A DNA stretch of 36,336 bases. It comes from Amphimedon queenslandica (taxonomy: Eukaryota; Porifera; Demospongiae; Haplosclerida; Niphatidae). The stretch spans positions 100,354-136,689 of the forward strand of contig NW_003546317.1 in assembly GCF_000090795.2 (NCBI RefSeq). The letters run 5' to 3'. Positions 11,300 to 18,622 of the stretch are shown in pieces. The first letter of the stretch is position 1. Each line of letters begins with the position of its first letter. The notes under the pieces were generated by a model. The model did no database searches. It saw nothing but the letters and a program-made list of their open reading frames with translations, and was not told the origin of the DNA. Position numbers and translations under genes: made by a program.

Positions 11300-12744
11300 T
11301 TTCTTGTTTCTTTCTTGGTTCACCTTCCTCTTTTTTGTTCCGTCATTTCTCTTTTCTATTAAATGGTCCACAGTTGGCTCCAGATTAGGTTGAAGCCTCA
11401 TATCACCACTGAAGCTCAGTTGCTGTTCCTCTGTCATCTTTTAGCCCCTGCCTTGAACAGATTAGCCTCTGAAAAGCCAACCCTCCTCATGCAGGTATAA
11501 ACTCATTCTTATCTCAACATTAAGGCCAGTCTATACCAGGGAGCTGTATTTGTGGTTACTTTGATGTTGCAAGCAATGTGCTGCATAGAATAGAACAGTT
11601 TTCTATTCTATACTGCATGTGTGTATAAGAAAGGCAACAGTGTTAGTGTAATGCCTGAAGATCAAAGCAACCACAGATTGCAAACAAAAGCATTGCCTGG
11701 TGTAGGGTGGCCTTTCATTATAATCATCATCTCTCATTGATACCGTATAAGTGGTTTTATTAGGGTTGCAAATGTTGTGAATTTCACGGATTCTTATCTG
11801 ATACCTGAAAATAAAATCCACGAAAATCAATTTAATATGGTACCCCCATGGCACGTGGTAGAATTCACAAAATTAGAATCCGCAAATTAGAATTTTAGTA
11901 GATTTCACAGAATATAATTCCCTCACAAAAACCACTTATACAGTAGTACATGATTCTACATGTTGTATTTCAATTATGGCAGGTTGTCATTGAGCTCTAT
12001 CAGTTGATAAAGCAGGTTGATTCGGCTCAGGAAGGCTCAATAACAAACTGTGCTCCAATCTGTGATCTAATGTATCCATAGCCCCAACAGAATATATCTA
12101 TTTGCATACAAACACCCTCTCAATGGGTGATTCGTGACACCTGTGTGCATTATGTCACACACTCCATCCCTTTGTTATTTGTTATTGTTGGTAGTGGATA
12201 TTTACTCTACCCCTACTTGTACATTCCTTTGATGTTTTTACTATACATATACATACAGTATGGGCATGCATAAGTAATGATATGAGTAATTCCTATAATA
12301 CAATGTACATGTAAGTAGACATTAACATATGTATATGTACATTAACATAAAGAGGTGCAATACCGGTGATTAGCAATTACATGTATGCACATTTTCTTTG
12401 ATGTGGATATTTTTGTATTTGTACATTGTGGTAGTACTATGTAGCGCTTGCCCTTTTATATTTAATGTACATGTATCTCTATTTTGCTCTGTTTTGTTTT
12501 ATCCTTAACACTGATGGTCCTTCTTTCCTTTCTCTTCCCATCTCTTCACTGTGTGTAAAGGTATCACATAAAGTATATGCATATTGGTGATTATAAGAAA
12601 GAAGTGCTTGAGGGGATCATACTCTCCCTCCATCCATCAATGAGACTAATGCTAAGGTTTCTAGTACAGAGCACTACTGCTGGGGCAGCCCTCACTCCTG
12701 TCATGATGGCACCTCCAACACAAGACCTGACTCCAATGCATTAG
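622..12744 (+). CDS. MED23: Mediator of RNA polymerase II transcription subunit 23, complete, 39 exons
   Basis: Subunit of the Mediator tail that links activators to RNA polymerase II (family knowledge). Exons deduced from frame, splice signals and similarity: 622-669, 716-747, 800-887, 1346-1473, 1774-1879, 1987-2085, 2175-2237, 2318-2359, 2500-2569, 2730-2842, 3063-3158, 3474-3665, 3859-4089, 4268-4323, 4413-4492, 4629-4740, 5065-5222, 5599-5773, 6087-6180, 6390-6462, 6537-6597, 6705-6829, 6946-7009, 7271-7324, 7414-7606, 7797-7904, 8003-8056, 8133-8211, 8325-8350, 8487-8589, 8647-8745, 9677-9710, 9766-9872, 10435-10600, 10921-10999, 11056-11231, 11374-11494, 11983-12071, 12561-12744. They join without a frame break into about 1,325 aa; animal MED23 is about 1,370 aa. 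MED23-like landmarks along the protein are IIGAVDYKGCRD, AGNAWKLD, GRGYLMWFILSMLTGSVQ, LVWKYFLYPLDRLLLC, IFGNVCLRLLP, FLYRMLHYYSP and PICDLMYHIKYMHIGDY. Intron 20 appears to be GC-AG. The start is the first ATG giving an N-terminus that runs in frame into conserved sequence. Small boundary errors are possible. Confidence 0.93.
1005..1194. mobile_element. MITE with ~21-bp perfect terminal inverted repeats (CCGTATA-type ends)
   Basis: The left end 1005-1025 (TACCGTATAGCTGG...) is the exact reverse complement of 1174-1194. The ends can be read as TA-CCGTATAG...CTATACGG-TA, fitting a TA target duplication as in Tc1/mariner-type non-autonomous elements. The interior is AT-rich and non-coding. It sits in MED23 intron 3. 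Confidence 0.75.
1580..1764. repeat. CT/CCCT microsatellite in MED23 intron 4
   Basis: A long pyrimidine tract of CT, CCT and CCCTCT units runs almost to the acceptor of exon 5 at 1773. The Ser/Leu/Pro or Arg/Glu reading frames across it are low-complexity artefacts. Confidence 0.9.
1919..1982. repeat. TTG/TTA trinucleotide repeat
   Basis: An array of TTG and TTA units ends at the acceptor of MED23 exon 6 (exon start 1987). Confidence 0.9.
2258..2315. repeat. TTTA tetranucleotide repeat
   Basis: TTTA units end at the acceptor of MED23 exon 8 (exon start 2318). Confidence 0.85.
2395..2485. repeat. CT-rich microsatellite
   Basis: CT/CCCT tract in MED23 intron 8, just before the exon 9 acceptor at 2499. 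Confidence 0.85.
3166..3227. repeat. AAT trinucleotide repeat
   Basis: AAT array directly downstream of the exon 11 donor of MED23. Unlike most other tracts in this gene it is purine-biased and donor-proximal. Confidence 0.9.
3344..3470. repeat. TCCC/CTCC polypyrimidine tract
   Basis: About 125 bp of nearly pure pyrimidine ends at the exon 12 acceptor (exon start 3474). Confidence 0.9.
3748..3829. repeat. TTA/TCA trinucleotide repeat
   Basis: Imperfect ATT/ATC array in MED23 intron 12, about 30 bp before the exon 13 acceptor. Confidence 0.88.
4795..4961. mobile_element. Diverged MITE-like element (CCGTATA-type right end)
   Basis: The right end, TTGAAAATTTTGCGCCATACGGTA, is an imperfect reverse complement of the left end, TTTGTATAGCCTAAGATTTTTGAGGG. 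The right terminus matches that of the element at 1005-1194. It lies in MED23 intron 16, behind a GA-rich stretch (4751-4794). Confidence 0.5.
6200..6345. repeat. Dispersed repeat, copy 1 (AGGGTCTTTGGCC family)
   Basis: Shares CAGGGTCTTTGGCCTGAT and TCAAACTTTCT...CAACAT with sequence at 31225-31380; the second motif also occurs at 13640-13870. Located in MED23 intron 19. No coding potential; probably a non-autonomous mobile element remnant. Confidence 0.5.
6496..6534. repeat. CT dinucleotide repeat filling the GC-AG intron
   Basis: Pure CT array occupying the 3' half of the 74-nt MED23 intron 20 (6463-6536), immediately before its AG. Confidence 0.9.
6624..6702. repeat. TTA/TTTA repeat
   Basis: ATT array ending at the exon 22 acceptor of MED23 (exon start 6705). 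Confidence 0.9.
7327..7410. repeat. TTA then TCA trinucleotide repeat
   Basis: ATT units switch to ATC units; fills MED23 intron 24 between the exon 24 donor and the exon 25 acceptor. Confidence 0.9.
7686..7795. repeat. CT/CCT polypyrimidine microsatellite
   Basis: Pyrimidine array ending at the exon 26 acceptor of MED23. Confidence 0.9.
8755..9615. repeat. ~180-bp tandem satellite, about five units, in MED23 intron 31
   Basis: The phrase GATTCCGACTTCAATTTTT recurs near 8762, 8941, 9118, 9297 and 9479, a period of about 178-182 bp. Each unit carries CCATGGTTTTTTCCAAAAAATGG (an imperfect hairpin) and ACATATTGATGTACTTATGC. Units differ by scattered substitutions. A related array lies at 24315-25420. 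Short open frames inside are chance products of the repeat. Confidence 0.88.
9882..10139. repeat. Long (CT)n microsatellite
   Basis: About 258 bp of CT with CCCT interruptions in MED23 intron 33, beginning just after the exon 33 donor. This is the longest simple repeat in the window and a likely site of length variation and assembly error. Confidence 0.93.
10207..10416. mobile_element. MITE, CCGTATA-type, 18 bp before a splice acceptor
   Basis: The left end TACTGTGTAGTGGGTTATTT is an imperfect inverted copy of the right end ending CCCCGCTATACGGTA. Same terminal signature as the element at 1005-1194. It inserts in MED23 intron 33 so that its right end falls 18 bp before exon 34, leaving little host polypyrimidine tract. 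Confidence 0.6.
10695..10889. mobile_element. MITE with ~21-bp perfect terminal inverted repeats
   Basis: 10700-10720 (TACAAGATGATTTATTGGCG...) is the exact reverse complement of 10865-10885. The interior has CCACGTGCCATTGAGCATGC and AAAATGGCGGATTTT, shared in opposite orientation with the element at 13102-13311. Located in MED23 intron 34. Confidence 0.75.
11526..11708. mobile_element. MITE-like element, TTTGTGGTTACTTTGAT family, copy 1
   Basis: Shares TTTGTGGTTACTTTGAT and TTCTATTCT with the element at 29370-29541. The ends (CTATACCAGG near the left, CCTGGTGTAG near the right) are partly inverted. Located in MED23 intron 37, next to a second element. Confidence 0.5.
11741..11945. mobile_element. 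MITE, CCGTATA-type
   Basis: The left end TACCGTATAAGTGGTTTTA is matched in inverse by the right end AAAAACCACTTATACAGTA with few mismatches. AT-rich, non-coding interior; in MED23 intron 37. Confidence 0.7.
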
Positions 12745-13101
12745 CTACAATAAGGCAGTTTGACATTTTCCCTTCATCCATACAATATTCAGACTTTTCT
12801 ATTATTATTATTATTATTATCAATAATACATTGAAAATCAAGACGGATATTGTTTCTCTCAGCGTAGTGTTAGTTATTTGCTCTTCTGTGGTCTTTTTGT
12901 GCTTGTGTTAGACTTTGTTTGGTTGTGCCAAATATTCTCTTTGTAATGTAGCAAATTGGTTTACTGAAGCCAGTGGCAACCGGTGCTAAATTTGTGAAGC
13001 GCTCGCATAATTGCTCATGTCACACGTATTCTAATGGACTCGATCATTTTTTCTCATGTGTAGCTGTGTGCATTATCTTGCCTTGTGCATGGGATGGTAA
13101 T

Positions 13102-13311
13102 TACGTATAGCGGGTAATTTTGGAGGGGATTAAATTTGGCGAATTTGGCGTTTTGATAGCCATTTGCCAAAATAAAAATCCGCCATTTTGAGCCATTATA
13201 TGCATGCTCAATGGCACATGGCCACAAATTTGCCAAATTAAAATTTGCCAATCACCAAAATTTAGCAATTCGCCACAATTTAGTCCCTTCAAAATTTCCT
13301 TCTGTACAGTA
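13102..13311. mobile_element. MITE related to the element at 10695-10889 (opposite orientation)
   Basis: Large imperfect palindrome: the left half has GGGGATTAAATTTGGCGAAT, mirrored by ATTCGCCACAATTTAGTCCC at the right. Ends GTATAGCGGG and CTGTACAGTA resemble the CCGTATA terminal signature. The interior shares GCATGCTCAATGGCAC and AATCCGCCATTTT with 10695-10889 on the other strand. Confidence 0.65.
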
Positions 13312-13639
13312 TCTTTCAATGTGCATGGGATGGTACTTATTTATTCAATGTATGGCCACACATACTATTGAGCAGACATGCCCTATGATGTAATATGTCT
13401 GAATTTTGTCTGTATCTATTCTTACTAGATGTGATCTAAGCTGTCTTGTCTGTGTATTAGACTCAATTTGTTCACAATTATTGCATCATTTGTAGAGTCT
13501 ATAGTAGTGTTACACGTCATAATTATGAATTATTCATGATATTTGCTTTTGTACACAGTCGTCGTGTTTTTGTTTTGTGTGGCTACTGTGTGTATATTAC
13601 TAATTATTGTTTAATTATACTGGAATGACATCTAAATGT

Positions 13640-13870
13640 ATCAGAAAATGTAACCGAGAATTTTTTTCTTGTCATTTTTATTCATAAAAAGCATAATTTT
13701 GGTTGAAACCAATTCAAACTTTCTACACAACATGAGAACATGTATATATATCAGAAAAAGTTATAAAAATGGAGAATTCTCTCCTTTTCATTTTAGTGAA
13801 ACGTGGCCAAGGACCCTCTGTAACACTTGTGATTCTCCAATATTGAGGAATGAGTTATGGAGTTGTTGAA
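13640..13870. repeat. Dispersed repeat, copy 2
   Basis: Shares TCAAACTTTCTACACAACAT, ATGGAGAATTC and TGGCCAAGGACCCT with 31225-31380 (small differences), and the first motif with 6200-6345. Confidence 0.55.
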
Positions 13871-14022
13871 ATTTTTACTAAAGAATAAGCCATGCCAAGA
13901 ATATATGCACGTGACCATGACACTTATTGGCTGCCAAGTTTATGTAGTGCATCACTTAAATACAAAGATATAAGTGCTTGACACACACTTTTTTGTTATA
14001 TTCACTCTGTTGAGAGAGAGAG

Positions 14023-15564
14023 ATGGCTGCAGAGAAAAAAGATGTAGAAATGGCTTCAGAGAAGGAGGATATGCAAATGATGGAGACAAAGAAGAAGAAA
14101 GGGAGAGGCTGCCATTTGAATGACCCATACCTCAAGGAATTCCTTGATGACAACACCATTGCTGGAATGAACCACATCTTTAAGGGCCAATCTAAGATAA
14201 AGAGGCTAGTATGGGCTCTCATCTTCATTGGATCGATGATTGCTTGCATCACATTGATCAGCATTAGCTTCAGACGCTTCATCAATAAGCCGACCTCTTC
14301 CACTATCACTGTTGTGACTGAGAACACAAAGAGTGGAGTAGAGTTCCCTGCTGTCACCATCTGCAATCATAATTTGGAGTATAATTTGTCCGATTACATT
14401 ATACGTAACACCTACCTCCTCATGAACTATCTCTTCAATGCGGACGAGAATTTTCACTTGACTGGATCTAACTCATCGTCTGTGATAAAGCAGTGTCAAG
14501 CTCTCGTGGGTGATGCCCCCAGCGAAATCCTCAATGCCACAATATGGAATATTCAGAATCCTAGCAAGGCTATTGATGAGTTGATACATTACTGTGGCTT
14601 TATTGAAGGAGTTAACGGCGAAGTCGAACCTTGCAAAGATGCTTTTAAACCAGTCCTAACATCAGCTGGGATCTGCTTCACACTCAATGGTAGCGATCAT
14701 GGCATTCACAGCACTGGTATAAGATATGGGCTGAAGCTAGTATTGAATGTACAACAAGAGAAACGACCGTCATTCAATGGCAAGTCGGGAATTAAGCTTG
14801 TCATTCATAATGGAGGAGATATTGCAAGGCCTAACCTGTATGGTATTTCTGTACCACCTGGTCGTGCCATTGATGTTGGAGTTCGCAGAAAGGCAACTAA
14901 AGATGAGACAAGTGAAGCTGGTTGCATTGATGACATGGATCTTCCTTTCTTTCCGAAAGACAAATTTGACTATTCTCAATTTGCCTGTAGAGAAAACGCT
15001 ATCATGGAGCGTATAGCAAAAAGAAGCAGTTGCAACTGTGTCATCCATCCAGACAGACCATCCACAGGTGCCTACTCATCCACTCCTAACTGCACTATGA
15101 GCAATGCATGCTGTCTCCTCCATGAATACAATACCTTTCATCCTGAATCATCCTCTGAAGAGTGTCCATTACCATGTTACTTCTCATATTATGAATGGAC
15201 TGCGAGCTATTCAAGTTTTCCTAATGGACGCTATCTTGATAGACTTGTGAACACCTTGAACAAGTCGGCTGATTATATCAAAAATAATTTCCTATCGGTA
15301 AACGTTTTTCTTGACGATATACAGCTAACTACCACTATCACTCAATACACGTATGGCCCGGAAGCTCTGCTGGGAGAGATTGGTGGTCAGCTTGGTCTAT
15401 TCATTGGAGTGAGTATCATTACATTCTTTGAAGTCTTAGTGCTTTGTGTGGATGAACTCAAGAGGCTCTGCTTTAAACTACAGATCATACCGGAGGAGAA
15501 AATAAACAATCTGGAGAGCAGAATCACTCTTCCTGAAGTAGAAGAGGATCAAACAGAAAACTAA
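14023..15564 (+). CDS. DEG/ENaC-family ion channel subunit 1, single exon, 513 aa
   Basis: Likely amiloride-sensitive-type, trimeric cation channel subunit of the plasma membrane. Order: a cytosolic Lys/Glu-rich N-terminus; the pre-TM1 segment TIAGMNHIF (residues 45-53), where the family normally has His-Gly but Ala-Gly is seen; TM1 about 62-83; FPAVTICN (108-115), a family hallmark; a cysteine-rich extracellular domain with CKDAFKPVLTSAGICFTLNG and CPLPCYFSYYEWTASYSSFPN; then GGQLGLFIGVSIITFFEVL with the G-x-S selectivity filter GVS at 462-464 in TM2; and a short acidic tail. Length is normal for the family. It is intronless, unlike neighbouring MED23. The ATG follows a GAGAGAG run with a purine at -3. 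AATAAA at 15653-15658 is a likely polyadenylation signal. Ligand (proton, peptide, mechanical) cannot be told. Confidence 0.93.
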   Translation: MAAEKKDVEMASEKEDMQMMETKKKKGRGCHLNDPYLKEFLDDNTIAGMNHIFKGQSKIKRLVWALIFIGSMIACITLISISFRRFINKPTSSTITVVTENTKSGVEFPAVTICNHNLEYNLSDYIIRNTYLLMNYLFNADENFHLTGSNSSSVIKQCQALVGDAPSEILNATIWNIQNPSKAIDELIHYCGFIEGVNGEVEPCKDAFKPVLTSAGICFTLNGSDHGIHSTGIRYGLKLVLNVQQEKRPSFNGKSGIKLVIHNGGDIARPNLYGISVPPGRAIDVGVRRKATKDETSEAGCIDDMDLPFFPKDKFDYSQFACRENAIMERIAKRSSCNCVIHPDRPSTGAYSSTPNCTMSNACCLLHEYNTFHPESSSEECPLPCYFSYYEWTASYSSFPNGRYLDRLVNTLNKSADYIKNNFLSVNVFLDDIQLTTTITQYTYGPEALLGEIGGQLGLFIGVSIITFFEVLVLCVDELKRLCFKLQIIPEEKINNLESRITLPEVEEDQTEN

Positions 15565-16808
15565 GACTAATTTATAATAAGCTTAAAAAAGCTAAGACTG
15601 GGCTCCATTAATTACATTATCCTATTCTTCACACACACACACACACACACATAATAAAGCATGCACCCCTTCTTGATATCATAATTTTAATACACTCAAT
15701 TTTTTCCTAATATTTTTCATAATGGCTCTATTTTGTTATTTTAATGCTTGGGTGGTGGTCTGTGTCACTCTGTGATATAATTTTAGCTCATGCCAGATGT
15801 GCATGTCTAGCTTTTGTGACGTAGTAAGGCTCGTATCAAATTATATCATATATAGAGTAATGTAATCAGGATGGTATGTACTTATGTCAACTGGATGAGT
15901 AGAGTACATGCACCAATTATGAGACACTTAAGATTTTTAAATTTTCAAATTTTATCATTGAAATTACAGGCAGTGTCCCTAATACAAACCATCTCATAAT
16001 ACCAGAATGTACTCTATGTGGTGAACATCAAAGGTATAACGCTGATATTGTATCATGCTTAGTGTTCTTTATAATAGCATGTGTATACAATATAGATACC
16101 GTAGATATGCAGTCTTTTTTTGTTAGCCACATAATTAGTGCTACAATGCTTTGAGCCAATGATCTGAAGTATTGTGGAATGCAAACAGCAGGTGTATACA
16201 CAAGTAGTGCATGTGACAAAACAAAGATTGGGTTATATATTTCTTTAGGTCTCTTGTATTAAAATAATGTGAATTGTGAATGCAGTGTGTCTCTTTATAG
16301 TTGATACTTGTGAATGAACTGTTTCTTAAATAATAGAAGAGAAATCATTTCAAGTTGAAAAAGAGAGATCAGATAAAAGATATTTTATCATAATGTCTAG
16401 CCATGTTAAACATACACACATCTCTGTTGATATCATCCCTGCCTTCTGCTCCTTTTTTGTAACTTCCTCTTGAAAGAGCATAGCATTAGATCAGTGTCTG
16501 GCCCGGTATTTAGATGTCATGTCTCAAAACAAATTAAAGCCAGACACATGCACACACACACGCACGAATACTACTAGAGTATCAAATTAGCTTAACAAAA
16601 GAAAATGATTAAGATTGTGTGATATCACAGGATATGCTGATCATTTTTGAGCGTTGCGTCAAATACTACTAGTCTATTACGCTTGAGTGATTATCCTAAT
16701 GTAGTTATGCATAGCGTGGGGGTTGTTGGCTACTTTGTGATAAAAGGAGCCGTTTGCTTGGAGCAACTATCAGTTTATCATTAATCAGCAATCAGTAATA
16801 ATTATATC
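15565..16808. other. Intergenic region with CA repeat and a hairpin element
   Basis: Contains (CA)n at 15632-15650, a poly(A) signal, a ~114-bp inverted-repeat element (15901-16014) and the upstream region of the next channel gene, which has a TATA-like GATAAAAGG near 16739. No gene seen. Confidence 0.65.
15901..16014. repeat. Short imperfect inverted-repeat (MITE-like) element
   Basis: AGAGTACATGCACCAATTATGAG at the left is mirrored by CTCATAATACCAGAATGTACTCT at the right, with further inner pairing (GACACT/AGTGTC). It would fold into a long hairpin. Confidence 0.6.
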
Positions 16809-18299
16809 ATGGCTGAAGATAGCCACAGCAACACTTCCGAGGAAAAAACAGTCAAGTGTCATCTCCATGACCGCTATCTCAAAGAGTTTCTTGATGACAA
16901 CACCATTGGTGGAATCAACCACATCTTTCGAGGTCGCTCCAAAGTAAGGAGGCTACTATGGGCACTCATATTCATCGGATCCATTGTCGCCTGCATCACG
17001 TTGATCAGCATTAGCTTCCAAACTTTTTTGGAGAAACCCACAGCATCCACCATCACCGTCATTACTCAAGACGATGAAGGAGTCTCTTTCCCAAGCGTCA
17101 CTATATGCAATCTTAATTTGGAGAGAAATGAGTCAGATATGGTCGCTGATACTGGGTACCTCTTGATGAACCATATATTCAACCCCGATGAGAACTTTCA
17201 CTTAACTGGTCTGAACTCTTCCTTTCTTCTCAATAGTTGTAATGCAATCTCTGATTCATTCCCTGCATCATTTCGCAACACCACGCTATGGAATTCACAG
17301 CATCCTCAAGAAACTCTGGATAAGTTAATTCACTTTTGTGGGTTTGTCAGTGGAATCAACAGCGCTGTCATACCTTGCAAGGATGCTTTTAAACCAGTCC
17401 TAACATCGGCTGGGATCTGCTACACATTCAATGGTAGCGATAATCGCATTCACAGCACTGGTGTAAGATATGGGCTGAAGCTAGTACTGAATATACAGCA
17501 AGAGGAAAGACCATCGTTCAATGGCAAGTCAGGAGTTAAGCTTATTGTCCATGATGGTAGAGATATTGCAAGGCCTAACCTGTATGGTATTGATGTAGCC
17601 CCTGCTCATGCTGTTGATGTTGGAGTACGCAGAAAAGCAAGTAAAGATGAGACCAATGAAGCTGATTGCATTGATAGCAAGGAGCTTCCTTTCTTTTCTG
17701 AGTACAGATATTCACAATTTGCCTGCAGACAGAATGCTATAGTCGAGAACCTAGCAACCAGTTGTGATTGCTCCATTCACCTTGACAGGCCATCCAGTGG
17801 CCCATATTCATCCACTCCTCACTGTACATTTGATAAAGGATGCTGTGTTCTTAAACAATATCAAACCTTTAACCCAGAGCTAGCCTGTCCATTACCATGC
17901 TACTTTCCATACTATGAACACACTGCAAGCTATTCGAGTTTTCCTAATGGACGCTATTTAAATTATCTTGTTGAAGAAACCAACATGTCTGTTGACTACA
18001 TCAAAGATAACTTTCTATCGATAAACGTTTTTGTCGATGACCTTCAGCTAACTACTACCATCACTAAGTACACATTTGGTGTGGCAGAACTACTTGGTGA
18101 GATTGGTGGTCAAATGGGTCTATTCCTTGGGATTAGTATAATATCAATAGTGGAGGTAGTGGTCCTCTTTCTTGATGAACTAAAAAGGTTGTTCTGCACA
18201 AAGAAAATGCGCGAGAAAATGCAAGACATTGAGAACGCGATTGAACTTCCAGAGATCGAAGGAACTGATGTCGAAGAAGACATTGACAACAAAGTGTAA
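16809..18299 (+). CDS. DEG/ENaC-family ion channel subunit 2, single exon, 496 aa
   Basis: Tandem paralogue of the 14023 gene and complete. The N-terminal CHLHDRYLKEFLDDNTI block is shared with subunits 1 and 3; residues 34-35 are Gly-Gly where most family members have His-Gly. TM1 is about 51-73, followed by FPSVTICN, the cysteine-rich ectodomain (CKDAFKPVLTSAGICYTFNG, CPLPCYFPYYEHTASYSSFPN) and TM2 with the filter GIS at 441-443. The aromatic pair before Glu in TM2 is replaced (SIVEVV rather than TFFEVL), so pore properties may differ from its siblings. The acidic C-tail ends near 18297. AATAAA at 18371-18376 is a likely poly(A) signal. Only 323 bp separate it from the next channel gene. 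Confidence 0.92.
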   Translation: MAEDSHSNTSEEKTVKCHLHDRYLKEFLDDNTIGGINHIFRGRSKVRRLLWALIFIGSIVACITLISISFQTFLEKPTASTITVITQDDEGVSFPSVTICNLNLERNESDMVADTGYLLMNHIFNPDENFHLTGLNSSFLLNSCNAISDSFPASFRNTTLWNSQHPQETLDKLIHFCGFVSGINSAVIPCKDAFKPVLTSAGICYTFNGSDNRIHSTGVRYGLKLVLNIQQEERPSFNGKSGVKLIVHDGRDIARPNLYGIDVAPAHAVDVGVRRKASKDETNEADCIDSKELPFFSEYRYSQFACRQNAIVENLATSCDCSIHLDRPSSGPYSSTPHCTFDKGCCVLKQYQTFNPELACPLPCYFPYYEHTASYSSFPNGRYLNYLVEETNMSVDYIKDNFLSINVFVDDLQLTTTITKYTFGVAELLGEIGGQMGLFLGISIISIVEVVVLFLDELKRLFCTKKMREKMQDIENAIELPEIEGTDVEEDIDNKV

Positions 18300-18622
18300 C
18301 ATAAATAACTTAAAATTTTATCATTAATTTTGTTTATACTATGTTCTATGTTATAATGTCATGTTTTTTAAATAAAATCTATCATTGAGAAAAGCAAGAT
18401 GTAGATCTAAAAATAAAACCAATAAAAATTCATCAAGTCATCTATGTTCGGAATTCTTATGCTATCTTAGCACCTTGAGGTGTCATACTGACTAATTTGC
18501 CAAGTTGTTGAAGTGTTGAATAAGTTGAGCATAATATCAATCTTGGCTTATCTATGAATAAACTCAATAATTTTATGGGTGTGTTCACTAATAATTGACC
18601 TTTAATGTAGGAGATCGCCATC

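Larger units (their letters stand above)
12745..14022. other. Intergenic region between MED23 and the first channel gene
   Basis: Holds the MED23 3' UTR (end not determined; no clear AATAAA), a short ATT repeat (12799-12818), the MITE at 13102-13311, a dispersed repeat copy (13640-13870) and the promoter of the first DEG/ENaC gene. No further gene seen. Confidence 0.7.

Noticed and set aside
16081..16205. Possible MITE with GTGTATACA ends
   Set aside because: GTGTATACAC is itself palindromic; no convincing extended terminal repeats.
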